7,244 nucleotides of DNA from Pseudomonadota bacterium (lineage in GTDB: Bacteria > Pseudomonadota > Alphaproteobacteria > Rhizobiales > Rhizobiaceae): contig JAEWHQ010000118.1 in NCBI GenBank assembly GCA_023387715.1, positions 1 to 7,244 of the forward strand, given 5' to 3'. Below, one piece after another: positions 1-5,457 of this stretch (positions are counted from its first letter, which is position 1; each line of letters starts with the position of its first letter). The notes below the pieces were generated by a model. The model saw nothing but the letters and a program-made list of their open reading frames with translations, did no database searches and had not been told where the DNA came from. Both the position numbers and the translations under genes were made by a program.

Positions 1-774
1 ATCCAGCATAGCGAAATGCACCCAGCGCACCACATCCGCCCATTGGGAATCACCTTGGCGAACAGTCGGCCCTAATGGCTCCTTGGAAATGATTTCCGGT
101 AAGACGATATGATCATCAGGATTGGAGAGGCGCAAACGAATGGAATAAAGGCCGGACTGGTCAGTGGTATAAGCATCACAGCGACCAGCATCATAGGCCG
201 CATTCACCTCATCCACCTTCTCGAACACAACCGGATTATATTCCATCTTATTGGCACGGAAATAATCAGCCAGGTTCAACTCGGTCGTCGTGCCTGCCTG
301 CACGCAAACCGATGCGCCGGAAAGCTGCAAGGCGGAATTGATACCCGCAAGCTTTTTCGCGTTGATCATAAAACCCTGACCATCATAATAATTCACGCCG
401 GTAAAATCGAGACCAAGCGATGTATCACGCCCGATTGTCCAGGTCGTATTACGGATCAGAACATCCACCTCACCCGATTGCAAAGCCGTAAAACGCTCTT
501 TTGCATTGAGTGGTGTAAACTTTACCTTGCTTGGATCCCCGAAGATGGCTGAAGCGACAGCGCGGCAATAATCAACATCGAAACCTGTCCACTCACCTTT
601 ATCATCCGGCGAGGCAAAACCTGTCAGCCCTGTATTAACGCCACATTGCAAAAAGCCCTTGGCCTTCACATCTTCTAATGTGCCCGCCGATGCACCGGCA
701 CTCATCATCACCGTTGACAGTGCTGCACCGAAGATGATTTTTCCCACTACGCTCTGATGAATATTTTTCTTCAT
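1..774 (-). CDS. aapJ: General L-amino-acid ABC transporter, periplasmic binding protein (partial, 3' end beyond the left edge)
   Basis: This is the periplasmic solute-binding subunit of the Aap general amino-acid ABC transporter, which captures polar and other L-amino acids and delivers them to the AapQ/AapM permease and AapP ATPase. The first 258 codons are visible; the family is usually about 340 residues, so roughly a quarter is missing. Residues 1-30 form a Sec signal peptide: basic start (KKNIHQ), hydrophobic core, and an ASA|G cleavage site after residue 30. The mature part opens with LEDVKAKGFLQCGVN, and G64-F-D-V-D68 fits the family 3 binding-protein signature. NTTWTIGRDT (109-118) and the FTGVNYYDGQGFM stretch (124-136) are characteristic of AapJ. 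The ATG at 772-774 is preceded by a weak AAAGG ribosome site 11 bases upstream. aapQMP should follow to the left, outside the window. The family call is firm; substrate range is inferred from the family. Confidence 0.93.
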   Translation of the reverse strand, partial: MKKNIHQSVVGKIIFGAALSTVMMSAGASAGTLEDVKAKGFLQCGVNTGLTGFASPDDKGEWTGFDVDYCRAVASAIFGDPSKVKFTPLNAKERFTALQSGEVDVLIRNTTWTIGRDTSLGLDFTGVNYYDGQGFMINAKKLAGINSALQLSGASVCVQAGTTTELNLADYFRANKMEYNPVVFEKVDEVNAAYDAGRCDAYTTDQSGLYSIRLRLSNPDDHIVLPEIISKEPLGPTVRQGDSQWADVVRWVHFAMLD

Positions 775-1147
775 TTGGTGTTTAACCTTTTTATTATTTT
801 CCCCACGAACAACCCTCAGAGCGTACCGCATTTTATCAATTCCCCGGTAGATGCCCTATTAACCGATATGGGTCGATCTTATCACCTTCTCATGGAAGGC
901 GATAAATCGCCAGTGGTCAAGAGATTTCGTGTTAAACTTTCTAATAAGAAATGAAACAAAAGCCTACAAATTCAAGGGGAATAAGCTTTTTCCGGCTATG
1001 CACATACGTTATTTTATAAAATGATATTCAACTATAAAAAACGTAAAAATCATCACAAATTCAGATAGATGCATAACATAAACCGATGGCAATCCATTTT
1101 TCTATTCCTAAAAATAACAGAAAAATCACTGGCTCTTTTTTATTTTT
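775..1147. other. AT-rich intergenic region between aapJ and the PAP2 gene
   Basis: This 373-base stretch holds no open frame I would defend; a 65-codon plus-strand frame at 757-954 overlaps the aapJ start antisense and resembles nothing. It should contain the aapJ promoter, read on the minus strand. A TTGACC hexamer lies on the minus strand at 915-920, but no good -10 lies 16-18 bases downstream, so I do not call a promoter. Small inverted repeats are present: GCGAT-AA-ATCGC at 899-910, a TTTTTCT/AGAAAAA pair around 1098-1126, and TGGCT (1130-1134) with AGCCA (1150-1154), which overlaps the PAP2 stop codon. Read on the minus strand, that last hairpin is followed by GTGATTTTT and could be a weak terminator for the PAP2 gene. 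Confidence 0.5.
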
Positions 1148-1867
1148 TCAGCCACGCGAAATAATATTTCTCAAGATAAGAAAATTATACAACCACAAGC
1201 TTATAACCACACCGAGGGTAAATCCTGCCAGAATATCGGTCGGATAATGAGCTGCAACCACCACACGGCTGAAGGCTAGCAAAAAACAAAGCGGCACTAG
1301 CAACCAGCTGAGACGTGGCAGAAATTTAAGCGAAAACACCATTAAAATACCAGCCATCATCGCATGTCCTGACGGAAAGCTTAAATAAAGATAACTGGCA
1401 CTAAGAGGTGAGAAATATTCCGGCCCCAACCGTTCCAACAAATGCGGTCGTGCACGCCCTACGGAAAACTTGATAAGTGTCACCGGAATACTGGCGCAAA
1501 TGATTGCAAAAAACAGATAAAATCCGGCTTCGCGTGCACGCGCGATCAGTGCTGAAGCTGGCTTTCCCGCCTGTTGCTTTAAATAAAAAGCACTCCCTGC
1601 CCAAATCAACAGCGCCAACACCAGCCAATAACCTGACTTAATCATATTGGTTGATGAGGCCAATATTTGCTGAAACTTGGTTGTATGTTCTGTCCATGCT
1701 GCACTCACCTGCGCATCATATGGATGTAGGAGCAGTAAAAACACCGGCAAAGCACACAAAGCCCATGTCATCGGCGCAGTCCAGCCAAATGGTTTTGGTT
1801 GTTTCACAATAGCAAAAAAATTCTTGAACATATGATTTATTGAAAATTGCGACATCTTAACATTCAT
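1148..1867 (-). CDS. PAP2-family membrane phosphatase
   Basis: This is an integral inner-membrane phosphatase of the type 2 phosphatidic acid phosphatase family, which removes phosphate from lipid or prenyl (pyro)phosphates through a phospho-histidine intermediate. The 239-residue protein carries all three signature motifs: K133-x6-R140-P141, P165-S-G-H168, and S200-R201-x5-H207-x3-D211. H207 would be the nucleophile and H168 the acid/base. Hydrophobic stretches near 35-48, 79-95, 115-132, 169-180, 187-199 and 213-232 suggest about six membrane spans, with the active site near the periplasmic face. The start at 1865-1867 has an AAAAGG ribosome site 8 bases upstream; a second ATG four codons later is possible. 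Candidate substrates in the family are phosphatidic acid or phosphatidylglycerol phosphate, undecaprenyl pyrophosphate and lipid A phosphates (LpxE-like); the sequence alone does not decide. It lies between aapJ (same strand) and divergent metC. Confidence 0.9.
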   Translation of the reverse strand: MNVKMSQFSINHMFKNFFAIVKQPKPFGWTAPMTWALCALPVFLLLLHPYDAQVSAAWTEHTTKFQQILASSTNMIKSGYWLVLALLIWAGSAFYLKQQAGKPASALIARAREAGFYLFFAIICASIPVTLIKFSVGRARPHLLERLGPEYFSPLSASYLYLSFPSGHAMMAGILMVFSLKFLPRLSWLLVPLCFLLAFSRVVVAAHYPTDILAGFTLGVVISLWLYNFLILRNIISRG

Positions 1868-1996
1868 AAATAATGCCTTTTAAAAAACTAAATTCCATTC
1901 CGCGGCAGCGCACATCAAAAGCGCAACATGGTCATAATGATGGCGAGTGCTAAAAATAAGGTAAGCCGCTGTTCTTTTTTGCTCACCTATGCACAA

Positions 1997-2024
1997 TTGC
2001 CAAGAGATTCATGCAAATTTAATA
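1997..2024 (+). promoter_or_regulatory. Candidate metC promoter (weak call)
   Basis: TTGCCA at 1997-2002 and TTAATA at 2019-2024 are separated by 16 bases. The hexamers resemble those in front of the tRNA-Pro genes in this window (TTGCCA and TATTAA). Transcription would begin near 2031, overlapping the CGAGG ribosome site at 2027-2031 and leaving a leader of about ten bases, which argues against it or implies an almost leaderless mRNA. Elsewhere the 173-base divergent region (1868-2040) shows only a short GCGC-loop-GCGC repeat at 1908-1924. Confidence 0.22.
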
Positions 2025-2040
2025 GCCGAGGCTTGCTCCC

Positions 2041-3213
2041 ATGACCAATAAAGACAAACAGAACAAATATGGCATCCACACGCGTCTTGCTCATGATGGC
2101 TATAATCCGCGCGATTATCATGGTTTTGTTAATCCGCCTGTTGTGCGCGCCTCAACTGTTTTGTTCCCGAATGCCGAGAGCATGATTGATGGCAGCCAGA
2201 AATACACCTATGGCACCCGCGGCACACCAACCACCGGCGCGCTCTGCGATGCTATCAACGCACTGGAAGGCTCAGAAGGTACTGTATGCGTACCATCAGG
2301 GCTTGCAGCCGTTACCGTCCCGCTACTGGCCTTCTTAAGCCCCGGCGATCATGTGCTCTTTGTTGATTCCATCTACAATCCGACCCGCCATTTTGCCGAT
2401 ACGATTCTCAAGCGCCTCGGCGTTGAAGTTGAATATTATCCGCCGCATGCCGGAGCAGATATCAAAAAGCTTTTTAAAGCAAATACAAAAGTGGTTTTCA
2501 CGGAATCACCTGCTTCCAACACATTTGAAGTGCAAGACATTCCGGCAATTGCAAAAGCTGCTCATGCCCATGACATTATTGTTATGATGGACAACACATG
2601 GGCAACACCGGTTTATTTCCGTGCATTAGATTACGGTGTTGATATCTCCATCCATGCCGCCACCAAATATCCCTCCGGTCATTCTGATATTCTGTTTGGC
2701 ACGGTTTCAGCCAATAAGCGCTGCTGGCCGCAATTGCTTGAAACGCACGGCACCTTGGGTCTTTGTGTTTCAGGGGACGATGCCTATCAGGTGCTGCGCG
2801 GCATGCGTACAATGGGAATCAGACTGGAACACCACCAGAAGAGTGCTCTCACCGTTGCTGAATGGCTGGACAAGCATCCGCTGACAGGTGAAATTCTCCA
2901 TCCGGCACTGCCAAACCATCCTGACCATGCTTTATGGAAGCGCGATTTTTCCGGTGCATCAGGCGTATTTTCAATGGTGCTTACTAATAAGACCGATGAA
3001 GAAGCGCGCAAATTCGTCAATGCACTGCAAATCTTCGGCCTTGGCTACTCTTGGGGCGGTTATGAAAGCCTTGCTGTGGTTGTGAATATCAATGACCGCA
3101 CCGTTTCGCGCAATGATTATGGCGGCGCACTTATCCGCCTGCAAATCGGATTGGAGAATACAGAAGATCTGATCGCTGATCTGAAGCGTGGATTCGCAGC
3201 ACTCGAATCATAA
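2041..3213 (+). CDS. metC: Cystathionine beta-lyase
   Basis: This PLP-dependent enzyme of the Cys/Met metabolism family splits cystathionine into homocysteine, pyruvate and ammonia, the penultimate step of methionine synthesis by transsulfuration; it is cytoplasmic and usually a tetramer. The 390-residue length is normal for the clade. The PLP lysine is K209 in SIHAATKYPSGHSD. D184 in DNTWATP should contact the pyridine nitrogen, and Y57 in YTYGTRGTPT is the active-site tyrosine. CVPSGLAAV (83-91) is the usual cofactor-binding loop, and SWGGYESL (347-354) the substrate-binding region. The ATG at 2041 has a modest CGAGG site 9 bases upstream. The gene is divergent from the PAP2 and aapJ genes; metC next to aapJ is, to my recollection, a recurring rhizobial arrangement. 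Related family members such as cystathionine gamma-lyases differ in the substrate-binding region, so the lyase subtype is likely rather than proven. Confidence 0.92.
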   Translation: MTNKDKQNKYGIHTRLAHDGYNPRDYHGFVNPPVVRASTVLFPNAESMIDGSQKYTYGTRGTPTTGALCDAINALEGSEGTVCVPSGLAAVTVPLLAFLSPGDHVLFVDSIYNPTRHFADTILKRLGVEVEYYPPHAGADIKKLFKANTKVVFTESPASNTFEVQDIPAIAKAAHAHDIIVMMDNTWATPVYFRALDYGVDISIHAATKYPSGHSDILFGTVSANKRCWPQLLETHGTLGLCVSGDDAYQVLRGMRTMGIRLEHHQKSALTVAEWLDKHPLTGEILHPALPNHPDHALWKRDFSGASGVFSMVLTNKTDEEARKFVNALQIFGLGYSWGGYESLAVVVNINDRTVSRNDYGGALIRLQIGLENTEDLIADLKRGFAALES

Positions 3214-3237
3214 AAGCCTTTATAATCTGATATTTGC

Positions 3238-3285
3238 CGTCTTTTCCTCTTCCGCTCAAACATGTTTTGCAGCGGAAGAGAGACG
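3238..3285 (+). terminator. Hairpin after metC, putative transcript end
   Basis: A perfect 10-bp inverted repeat, CTCTTCCGCT (3247-3256) and AGCGGAAGAG (3271-3280), has a 14-base loop. The outer arms CGTCT (3238-3242) and AGACG (3281-3285) add five pairs, leaving a four-base bulge on the left. It starts 25 bases after the metC stop and is the strongest hairpin I found outside the tRNAs. The right arm is followed by A residues rather than a T-run, so it is not a canonical intrinsic terminator; it may stabilise the 3' end or act with Rho. A smaller CAAAG-CTGA-CTTTG hairpin follows at 3298-3311. Confidence 0.4.
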
Positions 3286-3354
3286 AAAAAAGCCCTGCAA
3301 AGCTGACTTTGTGAAAAAACTGACATTTTTTCTTTTAAAAGCCGGATTTAGAGC

Positions 3355-3383
3355 TTGCCAACTGCGAAACAAGCGCTTATTAA
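3355..3383 (+). promoter_or_regulatory. Promoter of the first tRNA-Pro gene
   Basis: TTGCCA (3355-3360) and TATTAA (3378-3383) are separated by exactly 17 bases, with a preceding C giving the CTTGCC form typical of strong alphaproteobacterial housekeeping promoters. The -10 ends 19 bases before the mature tRNA, so transcription should start near 3390 with a short leader for RNase P to remove. The same architecture recurs before the second copy, which supports the call. Confidence 0.8.
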
Positions 3384-3386
3384 GCC

Positions 3387-3480
3387 GTCATTCGCAAGAT
3401 AGCGGAGCGTAGCGCAGTCTGGTAGCGCACCTGATTTGGGATCAGGGGGTCGCAGGTTCGAATCCTGCCGCTCCGACCAT
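3387..3480 (+). repeat. Tandem repeat unit, copy 1 (tRNA-Pro region)
   Basis: These 94 bases are identical to 3651-3744. They comprise the 16-base leader GTCATTCGCAAGATAG, the whole tRNA-Pro gene and one base of trailer. Similarity continues less perfectly upstream to about 3327, through the promoter and the shared TTTTTCTTTTAAAAG, and downstream to short matches AAGCGGAT and TTCTCC. The duplicated unit was therefore probably larger than the part that is still identical. Confidence 0.9.
3403..3479 (+). tRNA. tRNA-Pro(UGG), first copy
   Basis: A complete 77-base cloverleaf with encoded CCA. The acceptor arm CGGAGCG pairs with CGCTCCG, followed by discriminator A and CCA. The anticodon stem CCTGA/TCAGG encloses the loop TTTGGGA, giving anticodon UGG (proline, reading CCA, CCG and other CCN codons by wobble). 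The T arm has GCAGG-TTCGAAT-CCTGC. It has its own promoter and no clear terminator before the second copy, so some transcripts could run through both. Confidence 0.97.
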
Positions 3481-3617
3481 CACTAAGATGAAGCGGATTT
3501 CTCCTTATAAAATTTTACCAAATGAACCCAGTGCAAACCATTGCAGCTGTGCTATATTATTTTGTGAATTCAGCATCTTAAAAAGATAATTTTTCTTTTA
3601 AAAGATAGATTTAGGGC

Positions 3618-3646
3618 TTGCAAAGTGTCAGACTAGCCCTTATTAA
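3618..3646 (+). promoter_or_regulatory. Promoter of the second tRNA-Pro gene (and probably of the complex I subunit gene)
   Basis: TTGCAA (3618-3623) and TATTAA (3641-3646) are 17 bases apart, matching the promoter of the first copy with one change in the -35 hexamer. The spacer sequence has diverged while both hexamers and their spacing are kept, a pattern expected of functional selection. Since only 31 bases separate the tRNA from the next coding region, this promoter probably also drives that gene. Confidence 0.8.
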
Positions 3647-3650
3647 CACA

Positions 3651-3744
3651 GTCATTCGCAAGATAGCGGAGCGTAGCGCAGTCTGGTAGCGCACCTGATT
3701 TGGGATCAGGGGGTCGCAGGTTCGAATCCTGCCGCTCCGACCAT
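3651..3744 (+). repeat. Tandem repeat unit, copy 2 (tRNA-Pro region)
   Basis: Identical over 94 bases to 3387-3480, with a 264-base offset. Upstream the copies differ at many positions, including a one-base length difference between the -10 and the leader (3 versus 4 bases), so the duplication is not brand-new. The identical core coincides with the leader plus the mature tRNA. Confidence 0.9.
3667..3743 (+). tRNA. tRNA-Pro(UGG), second copy
   Basis: This copy is base-for-base identical to the first across all 77 bases: acceptor CGGAGCG/CGCTCCG, anticodon UGG in loop TTTGGGA, and encoded CCA. Its 3' end lies 31 bases before the ATG of the complex I subunit gene with no hairpin between them. 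The tRNA is therefore likely to be cut from a joint tRNA-mRNA precursor by RNase P at the 5' end and by 3' processing nucleases at the other. Confidence 0.97.
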
Positions 3745-3774
3745 TACAAGAAAGCGGATAGCAAGGTTCTCCAC

Positions 3775-4080
3775 ATGGTCGCACGTATTTACCGCCCTGC
3801 AAAAACAGCCATGCAATCGGGCAAGGCCAAGTCAGAAACATGGTTTCTCGACTACGAACCACAATCTCCTCGTATTGTTGAACCTTTGATGGGCTACACC
3901 TCTGGCCGCGACATGCAGAGCCAAGTGCGTCTTAAGTTCGAAACCAAAGAAGATGCCATCGCTTATGCGACTCGTAACGGCATTGCTTATCGTGTTTTCG
4001 AACCGAATGAAGCCAAGCGTCGTCAGGTCTCCTATTCGGATAATTTCCGTTCAGACCGCTTGCAGCCCTGGACCCATTAG
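3775..4080 (+). CDS. NADH dehydrogenase (complex I) accessory subunit, NDUFS4 family
   Basis: This 101-residue protein belongs to the ETC complex I subunit conserved-region family, the bacterial counterpart of mitochondrial NDUFS4 (18 kDa, AQDQ). In alphaproteobacteria and mitochondria it sits on the peripheral arm and helps assemble or stabilise the NADH-oxidising module. Recognisable parts are the start MVARIYRPAKTAMQSGKAK, VEPLMGYTSGRDM (35-47), QVRLKFETKEDAIAYATRNG (50-69) and the C-terminal LQPWTH. Many relatives carry GWTS or GWAS where this has GYTS (Y41). The start at 3775 has a CAAGG ribosome site 8 bases upstream. The frame stays open upstream to an ATG at 3700, but that lies inside the tRNA and is rejected. 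There is no transmembrane segment. It is probably expressed from the tRNA-Pro promoter. Confidence 0.9.
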   Translation: MVARIYRPAKTAMQSGKAKSETWFLDYEPQSPRIVEPLMGYTSGRDMQSQVRLKFETKEDAIAYATRNGIAYRVFEPNEAKRRQVSYSDNFRSDRLQPWTH

Positions 4081-4135
4081 TTTTAACAGGATCATAAAAT
4101 CCTTTTGAAATAATAGGATGGCAGCAAGACTTACC

Positions 4136-4164
4136 TTGCATTTATGTGTATTTGCGCACATAAG
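4136..4164 (+). promoter_or_regulatory. Candidate tRNA-Arg promoter with an internal palindrome
   Basis: CTTGCA-type -35 (TTGCAT, 4136-4141) and a weak -10 (CATAAG, 4159-4164) are 17 bases apart, which would start transcription about 15 bases before the tRNA. The spacer and -10 are occupied by a perfect inverted repeat, TTATGTG (4142-4148) and CACATAA (4157-4163), with an 8-base loop and flanking G-U pairs. The -10 match is poor, so the promoter is tentative; the repeat itself is certain. Confidence 0.4.
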
Positions 4165-4185
4165 TTTGAACAGATTTACCAATTT

Positions 4186-4262
4186 GGTCCCGTAGCTCAG
4201 CTGGATAGAGCACCGGCCTTCTAAGCCGACGGTCACAGGTTCGAATCCTGTCGGGATCGCCA
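4186..4262 (+). tRNA. tRNA-Arg(UCU)
   Basis: A 77-base cloverleaf with encoded CCA. The acceptor GGTCCCG pairs with CGGGATC, including one G-U pair at position 2-71, followed by discriminator G and CCA. The D stem is GCTC/GAGC, the anticodon loop CTTCTAA gives UCU (arginine, AGA/AGG codons), and the T arm is ACAGG-TTCGAAT-CCTGT. The anticodon stem CCGGC/GCCGA has four normal pairs plus a C-A mismatch at 27-43. It is transcribed in the same direction as the complex I gene, 105 bases downstream of it. Confidence 0.95.
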
Positions 4263-4277
4263 TTGTTTTCAATAACT

Positions 4278-4336
4278 TAGCTAAAATTGCACTAAGCCCG
4301 CTTCTACAGTTTGTGGGCTGGCTTACAAATTAGCTA
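4278..4336. terminator. Nested hairpin between convergent tRNA-Arg and the flavoenzyme gene
   Basis: An outer inverted repeat, TAGCTAA (4278-4284) with TTAGCTA (4330-4336), encloses an inner one, AGCCCGC (4295-4301) with GTGGGCT (4313-4319, one G-U pair). Symmetrical 10-base internal loops lie between them. It occupies the gap where two transcripts converge, so a two-way transcript boundary is a reasonable inference. Neither strand has a good T-run after the stem, so it is not a standard intrinsic terminator. Confidence 0.35.
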
Positions 4337-4358
4337 CGCATTCTTACGAATTCAATTA

Positions 4359-5405
4359 TCACACACCGTGCTTGGAAAGCTCGGCTGAAGCCATTCTGCC
4401 CAAATATGGTGCCAGAATAATGCCCGGATGAGCAATGACAGTATAAAGCCCATCCACACCACTGACAAAACCACATAGAGGCGCGCCATCAAGCTTCATC
4501 GGTCGCCATGCCGCATGGATCGAGCGCAGCGACAAATCGAATGAGCCAGAAAACATTTCCCTGATCGTGCTCATTGTCTGCGCTGCAAGTTGCGCCAGCC
4601 CCTCTTCACCACTTGCCGGATAATCTTCAGCCGAAGCCAGACCACCATCTAAAGAGGGGCGCAATTCCGTTTCTTGTCCGTAAAGAAAATGCGTTAGCAG
4701 TCGTTCAGTACAATCAAACCGCATCAAAACCGCAGGCTTTTCATAAATGGGCAATGCTACATCAATATTTTTAGCAAGTGGAACTGCCGCACCAGCATTG
4801 GCTAAAACAACAATATCAGCGGCAATAAAGCCTATAGAGGTTTCCACACCTACTATGCAGTTGGATATACAACGCAAAGATAAGACCGCTGCAGCATAGG
4901 CAATCACTGCGCCTTTATCCTGCGCAACCTGCAAAAGTTGATTTGTCAATAAAATTGGCTCAACTGCAAAATCATTTGGTGCCCATGCAGCGAATTTGGG
5001 TACCACAGAGAGCCTTGGCTCAAGGCGAGCAACATCTCCCGCATTAAGCCTGTGCAGGTGAATCCCTGCGGCCTTCTGCTCTGTGATTAGTCTTTCTGTT
5101 TCATCGTCTGTTTCGTGCCAGACAATCGCGCCACGCGCTGCAAAAGGCAATGCACCAATTTCTTGCTTAAGCCGTTGAAAATCAGCAAGTGCTTGAAACT
5201 TCATTTCATAATGCAACGGATCATCGGATGGAAAGCTGCTACTTGTGCCGACCCAGCCATAGGAATGCGCGGTTACACCAGTAGCCGCCTGCTGTTCTTT
5301 TTCAAGCAGAGTGACTTTGTGCCCATCACGCGCCAAATGCCATGCAAGCGAAGCACCCATGACACCACCACCAATGATGACAACTTTTAACGCAGAAGAC
5401 TTCAT
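4359..5405 (-). CDS. FAD-dependent oxidoreductase of the DAO family (D-amino-acid/glycine oxidase-like)
   Basis: A cytoplasmic flavoprotein predicted to oxidise an amine or amino acid with FAD. Residues 8-35 form the Rossmann fold, with G12-x-G14-xx-G17 and E35 for the ADP ribose. ADIVVLANAGAA (196-207) is the second FAD-contact segment, and the C-terminal family signatures are W300-R-P-M-K-L-D-G-A-P-L-C-G312 and HPGIILAPYLG (326-336). At 348 residues it is nearer to ThiO/glycine-oxidase size than to the larger DadA dehydrogenases. The chosen ATG (5403-5405) puts the Rossmann strand at residue 7 and has AAGAGA 6 bases upstream. A TTG at 5463-5465 would add 20 polar residues and overlap pqqE by 8 bases, and is less likely. 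It follows pqqE on the same strand after 52 bases with no terminator visible, suggesting co-transcription. The substrate is unknown and no PQQ step is assigned to this family. Confidence 0.85.
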   Translation of the reverse strand: MKSSALKVVIIGGGVMGASLAWHLARDGHKVTLLEKEQQAATGVTAHSYGWVGTSSSFPSDDPLHYEMKFQALADFQRLKQEIGALPFAARGAIVWHETDDETERLITEQKAAGIHLHRLNAGDVARLEPRLSVVPKFAAWAPNDFAVEPILLTNQLLQVAQDKGAVIAYAAAVLSLRCISNCIVGVETSIGFIAADIVVLANAGAAVPLAKNIDVALPIYEKPAVLMRFDCTERLLTHFLYGQETELRPSLDGGLASAEDYPASGEEGLAQLAAQTMSTIREMFSGSFDLSLRSIHAAWRPMKLDGAPLCGFVSGVDGLYTVIAHPGIILAPYLGRMASAELSKHGV

Positions 5406-5457
5406 ACAGGTTCTCTTTAAAAGCTGTCTTTGGTGATGGTTTATAATCCGGCGCTCA

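Noticed and set aside
109..552. A 147-codon plus-strand open frame opposite aapJ
   Set aside because: It lies inside clear aapJ coding sequence on the other strand and its translation resembles no family.
757..954. A possible 65-residue small protein with a hydrophobic start
   Set aside because: It overlaps the aapJ start antisense, lacks a ribosome site, and the hydrophobic stretch comes from AT-rich spacer.
1908..1965. A SAM-II riboswitch-like stretch (GTGCTAAAAATAAGG) upstream of metC
   Set aside because: The GCTAAAAA motif is suggestive, but the preceding GCGC stem is only four pairs, its loop lacks the conserved SAM-II sequence, and the spacing is too long; a covariance search for SAM-II would settle it.
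3700..3774. N-terminal extension of the complex I subunit gene to an ATG at 3700
   Set aside because: The extension would be encoded by the tRNA-Pro itself, and the family start MVARIYRPAKTAMQSGKAK with its own ribosome site is at 3775.
3403..4262. tRNA genes as integration sites for a genomic island
   Set aside because: The repeated tRNA-Pro copies bracket only about 190 bases of spacer, no integrase or phage gene is present, and the neighbouring genes are housekeeping; a simple tandem duplication explains the repeat.
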